In this document: piece by piece, positions 32,399-43,089 of the stretch
Numbering within the stretch: position 1 is the stretch's first letter
Layout of the letters: the number at the start of each line of letters is the position of its first letter
Assembly: GCF_001704415.2 (NCBI RefSeq)
Contig: NC_030820.1
Span: forward strand, 38,794,036-38,858,035
DNA length: 64,000 nucleotides
Direction of reading: 5' to 3'
Source: Capra hircus
Lineage: Eukaryota > Chordata > Mammalia > Artiodactyla > Bovidae
Notes under the pieces: model-generated
Seen by the model: the letters and a program-made list of their open reading frames with translations, nothing else
Databases searched by the model: none
Told to the model about the DNA's origin: nothing
Translations under genes and position numbers: made by a program

Positions 32399-32786
32399 GG
32401 TTGAGTGAGGGTGGGAGAACCCCAGAGCAGTAGTGGAACCTGTGTCCATGTCCATCCTTTCAGGGGTCCTAGGATGACCCAGCTGCCCTCCAGTAGTGAC
32501 CTTAGTACCCATCTGACCTCATCGCTCCTGTGGAAGGAGAAGTCTACAGGGTCAAAGGCCATGCCTATCCAGAGACCCCATCCCCTGCCACCTCTGGCTC
32601 CAGATTCTTCACCCTCGGAATCCCTGTCTGCACGCCCCCTACCCTCGCGCACAGGCTCCCCACGTCCCTCTACCCGAGGGCTGGCTCCGCTTCTGGATAT
32701 ATAGTTAGTACTTTAGTTGCACCAACTACATTAGTACGTCTCCATAGGCTGCAGAGTTTGGGAGGGAATGAGAGATGGACAGGGCT
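32399..32786. other. Single-copy sequence
   Basis: Short opposing frames only; nothing recognised. Confidence 0.4.
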
Positions 32787-32795
32787 TGGATAGGA

Positions 32796-33707
32796 AGGAG
32801 TACGTCAAGGCTGTATATTGTCCCCCTGCTTATTTAACTTCTATGCAGAGTACATCATGAGAAACACTGGACTGGAAGAAACACAAGCTGGAATCAAGAT
32901 TGCCGGGAGAAATATCAATAACCTCAGATATGCAGATGACACCACCCTTATGGCAGAAAGTGAAGAGGAACTAAAAAGCCTCTTGATGAAAGTGAAAGAG
33001 GAGAGTGAAAAAGTTGGCTTAAAGCTCAACATTCAGAAAATGAAGATCATGGCATCCGGTCCCATCACTTCATGGGAAATAGATGGGGAAACAGTGTCAG
33101 ACTTTATTTTTTTGGGCTCCAGAATCACTGCAGATGGTGACTGCAGCCATGAAATTAAAAGACACTTACTCCTTGGAAGAAAAGTTAGGACCAACCTAGA
33201 TAGCATATTCAAAAGCAGAGATATTACTTTGCTGACTAAGGTCCGTCTAGTCAAGGCTATGGTTTTTCCAGTAGTCATGTATGGATGTGAGAGTTGGACT
33301 GTGAAGAAGGCTGAGCCCCGAAGCATTGATGCTTTTGAACTGTGGTGTTGGAGAAGACTCTTGAGAGTCCCTTGGACTGCAAGGAGATCCAACCAGTCCA
33401 TTCTGAAGGGGATCAGCCCTGGGATTTCTTTGGAAGGAATGATGCTAAAGCTGAAACTCCAGTACTTTGGCCACCTCATGCAAAAAGTTGACTCATTGGA
33501 AAAGACTCTGATGCTGGGAGGGATTGGGGGCAGGAGGAGAAGGGGACGACAGAGGATGAGATGGCTGGATGGCATCACCGGCTCGATGGACGTGAGTCTC
33601 AGTGAACTCCAGGAGTTGGTGATGGACAGGGAGGCCTGGCGTGCTGTGATTCATGAGGTCACAAAGAGTTGGACACGACTGAGCGACTGAACTGAACTGA
33701 ACTGAAC
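32796..33707 (+). mobile_element. BovB LINE, 5'-truncated, with target-site duplication
   Basis: A 912-bp insertion starting inside BovB ORF2 (AGGAGTACGTCAAGGCTG region) and ending in the ACTGAACTGAACTGAACTG tail. TGGATAGGA occurs at 32,787-32,795 and again at 33,708-33,716, a 9-bp target-site duplication. Its preserved frame suggests it is among the younger BovB copies here. Confidence 0.95.
32818..33690 (+). pseudogene. BovB reverse transcriptase, C-terminal 290 codons (open but partial)
   Basis: The frame stays open to the natural C-terminus. It contains the RT catalytic motif LRYADDTTLM near residues 36-45, where the paired aspartates bind metal, then the thumb/C-terminal region with MYGCESW, LWCWRRLLRVPWTARRSN and RQRMRWLDGI. 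The N-terminal endonuclease and RT fingers are absent because of 5' truncation; the Met at 32,818 is internal to the parent protein. A full BovB ORF2 is roughly three to four times longer, so this product cannot mobilise anything. No promoter is visible. It is retrotransposon-derived sequence, not a host gene. Confidence 0.93.
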
Positions 33708-33716
33708 TGGATAGGA

Positions 33717-35424
33717 GGGCTAGGTTGTCCACTGAGCCATCCCAGGGAAAAGTAGGGTGACAAGCCGGGGAGGTAGGTTCAGGATAGCCCCATGTCCTCA
33801 CAGTCAACACAGAACCCTGAGGAGTCTGAAAAATTTTAAATCGTAGCCAGGCTTTCCAAGTCCTTACACAGTCCGTCTGCCATGGTAGGAGGATAGAACA
33901 CATTTTAACAATTCGTCTTGTCGTTTTGACGTTTAACTTAAAAAAATTCAGACACAAAGTATGAGTCTCCGTTTGTCCTCTCGTCCCAGGTTCTGAAATG
34001 ACTGGTGTCCACCCAGCACCCGCTTGGAGGAATGAGAGCCCAGGCAAGGCAATGGCACGCCGTCTGCACTGACCACTCAGACGCTCCGTCCATGGGTCCA
34101 TTGACCTCAGTGCCTCTGCTCTTCCTTTCCCAGAGGTCTGAGCCCAAGGCTGTCATTGTGACCCAAAGCTCTCTCCCTCTGACGTGTGTCCTCTCACGCA
34201 AACACTCCGGATGAGAAAGGGTGATCCAGCTATGCCTTCCGCCCATCCCCCTGCTCTGCATGCTCACTGCGCCTGCCTGCCTGGCCTCCCTGCCCTCACA
34301 TCGGTCAGACACTGTCCAAGAGGAAAGGAAGGGGTAGACCTTTGAGAGGAAACCTCTAAGCTTCAAACAGAGCCTTCAGAAACTCTGTGGTAGTTGTAGC
34401 CTGTGCCAAACCCAGTCATACTGAATGTGAAGCTGGATTTGTGAAATGCCCCAATTGTATGTGCTTATCTCTCCCAGCAAAACTGCAGAAGTGCCTGGCC
34501 AGCTGAGAGAGAGACTTTTAAACATGCCTGAACTTCAGAGGCACAATTTCAAACAAAAACCATCTTTTTGATGATGGCAGCAGACATCCCTGAGAACCTT
34601 ACTGAGCTCTGTTTCCAGACTCTGGTTTCCATGACTCTTAGCCAACATAAAATATTAAAATTATTTTGGAGAGCAACTGTTTCTTTGTATATGTGTCTCC
34701 CTTGATAACACCGATTCTGACTGTGAGATAGAATTAAATACATTGTTCATAGGGCACTTACTCTGTGTAGAAGTGTTCCATTACTTTGGTACTGGATGGT
34801 ATGCTTCCACTCAGCACCCCACATGGAGTGTGCAAAATCAGGAGGATATTTCCAGAGAAAGCTTAGCTATCCTCCAGCCCACTTCCTAAGAGCAAGGATG
34901 GGAATTTTAAGGGTCTAATCCCCATAACACATGATCCGGGTACATGCACAGACATGCAGAGAAGCCGACTTTCTCAGTCAGTTTTCTTTTATTGGGTGTT
35001 TGGCAGCTTTCTGTGGATTTCTTTTGCTTTGTGGTCTCCAGCGAAGCTGTGCTGGCTTGAACACATACCTGGAGGCCTCTCAAGGATTGTAATTTGTGCA
35101 GAAATGAAAGATCTGAGAAGTATGAGTAGCTGAGGATGTGGAGACAACAGCAGGTCTGTACGTTATAGAGAAAGGAGAGGCTTTCAGATCATGTACTTTG
35201 AAAGAGAGATCCAGCCACAAAGAACACATGGACCCCATAAACCAACACCTTGTATTTCAGGGCCATGTAAAGAGCATTTCGTCCAGCATGCATGGGTCAC
35301 CCGTGCATGTTCCTGGCATCCGAACTTTCTGTGTTGTTCCTGAGGCTGTGTTCTTCATGAATTCTTATTCTTGGATGAAGCCATTCCCTAAAAACCCTTC
35401 CTTCCAGACTCCATGATGTCTCTG
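33717..35424. other. 1.7 kb of single-copy sequence
   Basis: No recognisable repeat. Frames of up to about 200 codons on the minus strand (33,493-34,101) run into the antisense of the BovB and are not real genes. Confidence 0.45.
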
Positions 35425-35545
35425 TAAAATCTCACACGCATTTATCAAGCACTTAAGTGCCAGGCGCCATGAAAGGTCCTGGAGAGACCACTGTGAGTAA
35501 GGCATGTGGATCCCCAGCATCCAGTTGGGTAAAGGAAGCTCTTTT
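35425..35545 (+). repeat. L2/MIR-class ancient repeat
   Basis: ATTTATCAAGCACTTAAGTG CCAGGCGCCATG, then GAGACCACTGTGAGTAAGG: the classical L2/MIR 3' text in plus orientation. Confidence 0.6.
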
Positions 35546-35933
35546 CCTTCTCTCCACCCTCTAAGGATGTGAAACCTTCTGAGTTGAAAATAGCAGACTG
35601 AGTGTATGGCTTCTTTGAGTGTTCTTGATGCTACTGCTTAACTTGGTGAAGATAATAACCAGAAATAGTTCGTGTCTTAGTAGGAACAAATAATGTGGTT
35701 TCTTGGATAAAGCACTGGTTTCCGTCTGGGAACCTTATTTCTTACTTTTGCTGTCCTGTATGACTTCCATGTCTGAAGAATTGATTGAAAGCAGCCTCTT
35801 CAGATGGTGAATGGGTGAAGCTGGTGCAGTGGGAGCTGGAGTCAGTTTGCTCTGCTCACTAGAGTTGACTTAAATTTTCATGAATTCTGCAAGCTCACTG
35901 ATATCATGTTGGTAATTTGAAATTGGCCATAAT
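35546..35933. other. Single-copy sequence
   Basis: No repeat or gene recognised. Confidence 0.4.
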
Positions 35934-36150
35934 AAGTGAAAGAGGGGAATGAGAAAGTTGACATAAAACTCAACATTCAAAAAACTAAGATCATGGCATC
36001 CAGTCCCATCACTTCATGGCAAATAGATGGAGAAACAGTGGAAACAGTAACAGGCTTCATTTTGTTGGGCTCCAAAATCACGGCAGATGGTAACTGCAGC
36101 CATGAAATTAAAAGATGCTTGCTCCTTGGAAGAAAAGCATTAACCAACCT

Positions 36151-37350
36151 CAGTTCAGTTCAGTTCAGTCACTCAGTCGTGTCTGACCGATTCTTTGCAA
36201 CCCCATGGACTGCGGCACATCAGGCTTCCCTGTCCATTGCCAGCTCCCAGAGCTTACTCAAACTCATGTCCATTGAGTCAGTGATTCCCTCCAACCATCT
36301 CATCCCCTTCTCCTACTGCTTTCAATCTTTCCCAGCATCAGGGTATTTTCCAGTGAGTGGCCAAAGAATTGGAGTTTCAGCTTTAGCATCAGTCCTTCCA
36401 ATGAATATTCAGGACTGATTTCCTTTAGGATGGACTGGTTGGATCTCTTTGCAGTCCAAGGGACTCTCAAGAGTCTTCTCCAACACCACAGTTCAAAATT
36501 ATCAATTATTCGGGACTTAGCATTCTTTATAGTCCAACTCTCACATCCATACATGACTACTGGAAAAACCATAGCTTTGACTCGACGGACCTTTGTTGGC
36601 AAACTCATGTCTCTGCCTTTTATGCTGTCTAGGTTGATCATAACATTTTTTCCAAGGAGCAAGTGTCTTAATTTCAGGGCTGCAGTCACCATCTGCAGTG
36701 ATTTTGGAGCCAAAAAAAAAAAAAAATCTGTCACTGTTTCCATTGTTTCCCCATATATTGGTCATGAAGTGATGGGACATGATCTTAGTCTTCTCAATGT
36801 TGAGTTTTAAGCCAACTTTTTCACTCTCTTCTTTCACTTTCATCAAGAGGCTCTTTAGTTCTTCTTCGAATTCTGCCATAAGGGTGATGTCGTCTGCATA
36901 TCTGAGGTTATTGATATTTCTCCCGGCAATCTTGATTCCAGCTTGTGCTTCCTCCAGCCCAGCGTTTCTCATGATGTACTCTGCATATAAGTTAAATAAG
37001 CAGGGTGACAATATACAGCCTTGATGTACTCCTTTCCCGATTTGGAGTCAGTCTGTTATTCCATGTCCAGTTCTAACTGTTGCTTCCTGACCTGCATATG
37101 TATTTCTCAGGAGGCAGGTCAGGTGGTCTGGTATTCTCTCTCTCAGAAATTTCCACAGTTTTTTGTGATCCGCACAGTCAAAGGCATTGGCATAGTCAAT
37201 AAAGAAGTAGATGTTTTTTCTGGAACTCTTGCTTTGTTGATATCCAACAGATGTTGGCAATTTGATCTCTGGTTCATCTGCCTTTTCTAAATCCAGCTTG
37301 AACATCTGGAATTTCACAGTTCCCGTACTGTTGAAGCCTGGCTTGGAGAA
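36151..37350 (-). mobile_element. Inserted BovB, 3' segment (antisense)
   Basis: Begins at the left with the BovB tail CAGTTCAGTTCAGTTCAGTC and reads antisense through the RT domain to GGCTTGGAGAAT, its inner end. The minus-strand frame has NINNLRYADDITLMAE near 36,900, so the catalytic motif survives, but a homopolymer near 36,713-36,726 and other changes break the frame. Flanked on the left by ACCAACCT (36,143-36,150). Confidence 0.95.
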
Positions 37351-38159
37351 TCAAATTCCTTACGATTATACAGTGGAAGTGAGAAATAGATTCAGGGGAT
37401 TAGATCTGATAGACATAGTACCTGAAGAACTATGGATGGAGGTTCATGACATTGTACAGAAGGCAGGGATCAAGACTGTCCCCAAGAAAAAGAAATGCAA
37501 AAAGGCAAAATGGTTGTCTGAGAAGGACTTACAAATAGATGTGAAAAGAAAAGAAGCGAAAAGCAAAGGAGAAAAGGAAAGGTATACCCAATTGAATGCA
37601 GAGTTCCAAAGAATAGCAAGGAGAGATAAGAAAGCCTTCCTCAGTGATCAATGCAAAGAAATAGAGGAAAACAATAGAATGGGAAAGACTAGAGATCTCT
37701 TCAAGAAAATTGTAGATACCAAGGGAACATTTCATGCAAAGATGGGCTCAATAAAGGACAGATGGTATGGACCTAACAGAAGCAGAAGATATTAAGAAGA
37801 GGTGGCAAGAATACACAGAGGATCTACACAAAAAAGATCTTCATGACCCAGATAATCACGATGGTGTGATCACTTACCTAGAGCCAGACATCCTAGAATG
37901 TGAAGTCAAGTGGGCGTTAGGAAGCATCACTACAAACAAAGCTAATGGAGGTGATGGAATTGCAGCTGAGCCATTTCAAATCCTAAAAGATGATGCTGTG
38001 AAAATGCTGCACTCAATATGCCAGCAAATTTGGAAAACTCAGCAGTGGCCATAGGACTGGAAAAGGTCAGTTTTCGTTTCAATCCCAAAGAAAGGCAATG
38101 CCAAAGAATGCTCAAACTACCGCACAATTGCACTCATCTCACATGCTAGCAAAGTAATG
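37351..38159 (+). mobile_element. Inserted BovB, inverted 5' segment (sense)
   Basis: Starts at CAAATTCCTTACGATTATAC and reads sense through the region between endonuclease and RT (GLDLIDIVPEELW; then a frameshift; then DGVITYLEPDILECEVKWAL and the RT fingers motif NKANGGDGI). It stops at CTAGCAAAGTAATG, abutting the second ACCAACCT (38,160-38,167). In BovB the text after AAAGTAATG continues within a few bases into ATTCTCCAAGCCAGG, which is exactly where the antisense segment begins. The two segments are therefore halves of one element joined head to head. Confidence 0.93.
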
Positions 38160-38658
38160 ACCAACCTAGACAACATATTAAAAAGCAAAGACATCACTTT
38201 GCTGACAAAATTCTGTGCAGTCAAATGTATGGTTTTTCCAGTGGTCATGCATGGATGTGAGAGTTGGGCCATAAAGAAAACTTAGCACTGAAGAATTGAT
38301 GCTTTTGAGCTGTGGTGTTGGAGAAGGCTCTTGAGAGTCCCTTGGACTGCAAGGAGATCCAACCAGTCCATCATAAAGGAAATCAGCCCTGAATATTCAT
38401 TAGAAGGACTGATGCTGAAGCTGAAACTGCAATACTTTGGCCACCTGATGGGAAAAACTGACTCACTGGAAAAGACCCTGATGCTGGGAAAGATTGAAGG
38501 CGGGAGGAGAAGGGGATGACAGAGGATGAGATGGTTGGATGGCATCACTGACTCAATGGACATGAGTTTGAACAAGCTCCAGGAGTTGGTGATGGACAGG
38601 GAAGCCTGGTGTGCTGTGCTCCACAGGGTCGCAAAGAGTTGGACTGAACTGAACTGAT

Positions 38659-38989
38659 AGAGTATTTCCCCTTCAAAGTAGGCAAATGCTAAATCTTGGA
38701 GGCTTTAATCCCCAGAAAGTCAGTTGTTGAATATTTTCCAGCATATCACTGATTAAAGGGAAAGATAAATATTCTAATGATGAAGTAGAAAGTGTGGAAA
38801 GACTTGCACCTTTGGAATGCGGATAGAAGAGGTGGAAATGTGCCTTTTGATTGTCTTCCTCACCCCTCAGTTGAAGCATCTTACTTCGGTCGGTCCAAAG
38901 GCCTCTGTTCCTTGTATTCATCTAGGATACCCCTACCAGAGGTGACATCCGCAAGTTCTGTCCTGGCTTGATGGGGCTTTTTCTTTATC
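38659..38989. other. Single-copy sequence
   Basis: No repeat or gene recognised. Confidence 0.4.
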
Positions 38990-40038
38990 AGTATGTATTT
39001 TATTCCAACGTCTTGGTGTTTTTTTTTTAATTCAAGTATAGTTGATTTACAATGTTGTGTTAGTTTCAGGTGTACAGCAAAGTGATTCAGCTATATTCTT
39101 CTTCAGATTCTTTTCCATTATAGGTCATTACAATATACTGAATATAGTTCCCTGTGCTATACAGTTCAGTTCAGTTCAGTTCAGTCGCTCAGTCGTATCC
39201 GACTCTTTGTGACCTCGTGAATTGCAGCATGCCAGGCCTCCCTGTCCATCACCAACTCCCGGAGTTCACCCAAACCCATGTCCATCGAGTCAGTGATGCC
39301 ATCCAGCCATCTCATCCTCTGTTGTCCCCTTCTTCTCCTGCCCCCAATCCCTCCCAGCATCAGGGTCTTTTCCAGTGAGTCAACTCTTTGCATGAGGTGG
39401 CCAAAGTACTGGAGTTTCAGCCTCAGCATCAGTCCCTCAGTAGGTTCTCCTTGTTGGTTATTATTGGTTATCTGTTTTACATATAGTAGGGTATAACTGT
39501 CAAGCCACAGATAATTTGTGAATTTATTCCTCCCCTGCTTCCTCTTTGATAACCATAAGTTTGTTTTCTGTGTCTGTGAGTCTGTTTGTTTTGGAAATAA
39601 GTTCATTGTATCATATTTTAGATTCCATGTATAAAAGATATCATATGATATTTGTCTTTCCCTGGCTTACTTCACTTACTGTGATGATCTGATGATGTGA
39701 GATGATCAACATCCATGTTACTTCAAGTGGCATTATTTCATTCTTTTTTGCGGCTGAGTAGTATTCCATTGTATTAATATCTATAGCCTATCTTATTGAT
39801 TCCTCTGTTGATGAACATTTAGGTTTCTTCCAAGTCTTGGCTTTTGTAAATAGTACTGCAATGAACATTGGGGTGCATGTATTTTTTAAAATTAGAGAGT
39901 TTTTGTCTTGTCCAGATACATGCCCAGGAGTGGGATTACTGGGTCATATGGTAACTGGGTTTTCAGTTTTTAAGGAACCTCCACACTGTTGTCCACAGTG
40001 GCTGTGCCAATTTACATCCCCACCAGCAGTGTAGGAGG
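38990..40038 (-). mobile_element. Artiodactyl L1, antisense, split by BovB
   Basis: AATTCAAGTATAGTTGATTT, GTGTACAGCAAAGTGATTCA, then after BovB AGGTTCTCCTTGTTGG, CTGTTGATGAACATTTAGG, GGGATTACTGGGTCATATGG, ending near CATCCCCACCAGCAGTGTAG. Confidence 0.92.
39165..39440 (-). mobile_element. BovB 3' fragment, antisense, inside L1
   Basis: TTCAGTTCAGTTCAGTTCAG TCGCTCAGTCG tail, antisense C-terminal RT text to CAGCATCAGTCCCTCAG. Heavily 5'-truncated, about 275 bp. Confidence 0.95.
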
Positions 40039-40545
40039 ATGACAGCTCTCTGTGGCAGAGAAGCAAGACACCCACACTTTAGGCAAAATGTCCTGGTTTG
40101 AGTTACCAGGTGTAGGCGACACTGTTTAGTCCTTCCCGTCTCCTTTGGGTACTAAGTGTTTCCATGCACATTGGCCTGATTTCCAACTGCCAGCTTTGCC
40201 CAAAGGCTCTCTTTGGCTCAGAGAGTCCAATCTGCCCACACCAGGGGTATGTGGGAGCAGCTGGTGACCCAAGGCCCCTTAGGGGTGGCTTCCCACCATT
40301 ACCTGGGGGGAGTTGAATGAATATTCCAGCTCCCTGGCCCCTCAGTTTGGGACCCAAGGCCAGCCTACACTGGCTTTCAGAGCTCCCAACCCTGGAGGGC
40401 TGCAGTCCATTTGCCCCTGGCTGCTTGCTTGATGCTGCCCTTTGTACTGGCTGCCCTTCCTCTCCTTGACCAGTGCAGCATGAACCCACCTCTAATAAAC
40501 CACTTGGATGTGAATTCTTGACTGGGGGTCTCTGGAGACAGTTTA
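40039..40545 (+). mobile_element. Candidate solo LTR
   Basis: The right part, CTCTAATAAACCACTTGG, GAATTCTTGACTGGGGGTCT and CTGGAGACAG, has the AATAAA-plus-CTTG arrangement seen at the 3' end of several ERV LTRs. No coding sequence or second LTR is seen. Family not assigned. Confidence 0.35.
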
Positions 40546-40661
40546 CTCAATGTTTTTTAAAAAGTGTGTTACTTCATCTATTGTATTTTCAGTGTGGACT
40601 CCATCCAGGTCCTGCCAGGTTATAAACCTTCAGTTAAAATGAACCACCAGTGTAGACACTT

Positions 40662-40878
40662 CTGGGGCTTCCCAGGTGGCAAAGTGGTAAAAAATCCGCC
40701 TGCTAGTGCAGAAGATGGTGCAAGAGACATGGTTTCCATCCCTGGGTCGGGAAGATCCCCTGGAGAAGGAAATGGCAACCCACTCCAGTGTTCTCACCTG
40801 GAAATCCCACGGACAGAGGAGCCTGGCGGGCCACAGTCCATGGGGTCAAAAGAGTCAGACACGAATGGGCGCGCATGC
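40662..40878 (+). mobile_element. Bov-tA SINE
   Basis: GGGGCTTCCCAGGTGGCAAA, CTGGGTCGGGAAGATCCCC, GGAAATGGCAACCCACTCC, GAGTCAGACACGAATGGG. A 13-bp insertion (about GATGGTGCAAGAG) distinguishes it from its neighbours. Confidence 0.95.
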
Positions 40879-40919
40879 GCACACACACACACTCACACAC
40901 ACGCACACACACACACACC
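40879..40919. repeat. (AC)n microsatellite at a SINE 3' end
   Basis: CACACACACACTCACACACA and related units directly follow the Bov-tA after GCGCGCATGCGC. Confidence 0.96.
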
Positions 40920-42985
40920 CCATTGTGGCCAGAGCACTTCGGGAAGGAGAGCTCTAAACTCAGGTGCTCACATGTAGACAGCAAACCCGAGGGAGGCCTG
41001 GAGGGTGTGACTTCCCTCCATGGTGTCCTCTGGGTTCAGGGCCGATGTGGCTTATGGGGCTTCTTCACTTACTTGTGGTCATTGCACATGTGTGCTGGCT
41101 ATGACCACTGACTTCGTGGCGCTTTTCAAGTGTTAGGAGCTTAAAAGACACATGATTCTGAGAATGACCTTGGGGGCTACCCCTCTCCCTTCTTAGCCCT
41201 ATTCCAGGCAGCAGCCCCGAGGCCCGAGGAGCATCACTCAGAAGGGACAGGGAGAAGGAGGCAGGCAGTAACTCTTGGATGGCCCGAGGGGTCAGATGAG
41301 GGCAGCAGGTGGGGGGTGAAGGAGCAGTTTCCCGTCGGTGGGGAGGAGGAGCTTTTAACAGCCAAGCTGCCATCCTGTGTCCAGGGCACATTCACTGCCC
41401 TTGGTGGAGGCGTCCACACCTGCTTTGTAGGCATCAGCAAAGCTTCTGCAGCATCTCTGTGAGACCCCCTGTTTTCCAAGGGGAAGGCCCTCCCCTGGAA
41501 TTGGTTACAGGACAACCCTGTGAGTGGCTGAAATGCACAGTCTCACTGTGAACACCTTCCTAAAAAAATGAGAAAGATTATTTTTATTCTCCTCGGTTAT
41601 TCTTGTAAAAGTCAAGACACAGAGCATTGTTTCTAATTCTCTTTAAAAACAGTTACTAAGAGCCTGGGAATACAGTTCTTCTCTTCTGGTTTCTTCCCGT
41701 AAATTAGTTTCTCTTTTCAACAAAAGATGTTTATGATCTTCAAAATGCTTTAAAGAGTTTGACGACTAAGAGAAAAAAATCAGTGCTGGGCAGGGAGACA
41801 AGATGCTCAAAAAACAAATTTTAAATTTAAATAACTTGAATCGTCCAGCCAGGGGCTGAAATAGAGATTTTTCTATCCAACTTGTAAAATCCTTGGTCAT
41901 ACAAAGATAATTACGGAAATATTCAGAGACCTTCCCAGGACCCAGACACAGACCCGCCCCACTGGCTCTTACCTCTTGGTAAAGACAAAAAACGTTCACA
42001 AGAGGGAGGACCTGCCTTCGTTGGAGCCGCTTAAGGAACCGGGCAGAAAGTGACATGCCTGTCCCAGGACCGGCCTCGACCTGACAGGTCCCCGGGGGGG
42101 TGAGTCACTTTCTTCTACTTCAGTTCGTTTGGCTGTAAAATGATTATAATAATGAGAGCTTGTTTACCAAGAGCCGAAGTCCACTTTGCCTCCCTTCATT
42201 CAGCTGCTAGAAGGAAGAAGGAAGACGGGAGTGATTAGAAAGCTTTCAGGGCCGACTTGCACAGCAGCAGGCGATGAGAAACCCATGACTCCAAGAAGCT
42301 GAGTCTTTTAAACCAGACTTGTGAGTGGAGGTTGCCAGAGTCAGTATTACTGCTGCCGCTTCAGGGGTTCAAACTTGTACCTGAGGCGAACGGAATAGAA
42401 CGGTAGAGCCTGGCTAAATAAATCGGGGAGAGGGGGTGGCTGGGGTCTGTCTCAGATGCAGCCTCTCTTGCCAAGATCTGGCAAGCTGGAATTTTAAGCA
42501 ACAGCTGGAAACTTGCCAGTGACTTGGCTCCATGGCTTGGTGAACTGGAGCCCGAGTGCCGGGTGTTCCAGCCCTGTCGGCCAGCCCTGCAGCCCAAGGT
42601 CAGGTGGTGGTACCCCAGCACCGTCCTCAGCGGCTGCCAGTGGAAAGGGCTGGAAGGCCAGCCGGGAGCAGTCCTGCTCAGCACGGTCCACACCACCTGG
42701 AGCCCGATCGGACGGCACAGTGAGTCCTGGACACTGAAATCCCAGGACAGACTTCACCTCGGCACTTGCTCTTGGGGCCACATGGAAGCCATTGCCAGGC
42801 TTCCTCCAAAGTGGCCGAGCCTGGCATAGGGGAAGAGTTGGGAATACTCGCTTCCTGCCTTTGTCCTGTAGTTGAACCACAGCGCCGGCTCTGTTTACAT
42901 TCTTTCAGTGCTGTTATTGAAAGGGCTTGGCTGAAAAGTGTTCGCAGTGTCCTTCAGTTCCGTTCGGGTTTCTCTCTCTCTCTAG
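40920..42985. other. Repeat-poor single-copy sequence
   Basis: No young or old repeat that I recognise. Contains the candidate minus-strand exon at 41,973-42,056 and overlapping short frames on both strands. The 42,100-42,360 part is AT-balanced and free of frames and could hold conserved noncoding DNA, but this cannot be judged from one sequence. Confidence 0.45.
41973..42056 (-). CDS. Weak candidate first coding exon, minus strand
   Basis: Minus-strand ATG at 42,056-42,054 opens 28 codons (MSLSARFLKRLQ...), basic and arginine-rich at the start, reaching a GAG|GTAAGAG splice donor at 41,973/41,972. The ATG has G at -3. No upstream acceptor or TATA box is evident, and the frame also stays open past the donor for a total of 96 codons. 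One donor match plus a short frame is weak evidence; it could easily be chance. Confidence 0.15.
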
Positions 42986-43089
42986 TGCTCAGCTAGCAAC
43001 TGGAAAGATCCACTGGACACGCTGGGCTCCTTTCTGGAGACTCTGCTCCACTGTTCAGGGAAACCAGGAAAGGAGCAAGCTTCCACTGT
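42986..43089 (+). other. Candidate internal or 5' exon, plus strand
   Basis: A strong acceptor (TTTCTCTCTCTCTCTAG ending at 42,985) and a strong donor (TGT|GTAAGTCT at 43,090) delimit 104 bp. Frame 1 is open throughout (CSASNWKDPLDTLGSFLETL...), leaving two bases (GT) that pair with the first base of the candidate exon at 45,499 to keep one frame open into its ATG. Frame 2 is also open. It could be a 5' UTR exon or coding; there is no in-frame ATG within it. No family recognised. An open frame of this length has roughly a one in five chance of arising randomly, so the splice signals carry most of the weight. Confidence 0.4.

Larger units (their letters stand above)
35934..38658 (+). mobile_element. 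Host BovB LINE, sense, split by a second BovB
   Basis: Two plus-strand pieces, 35,934-36,150 and 38,160-38,658, are contiguous in BovB: the first ends TTGGAAGAAAAGCATTAACC AACCT, the second resumes ACCAACCTAGACAACATATT. The right end is the GGACTGAACTGAACTGATAG tail. The element is 5'-truncated in the RT domain and its frame is broken. Confidence 0.93.

Noticed and set aside
33493..34101. 202-codon minus-strand frame
   Set aside because: Its C-terminal part is the antisense of the BovB 3' end, so it is a fusion of chance sequence and repeat.
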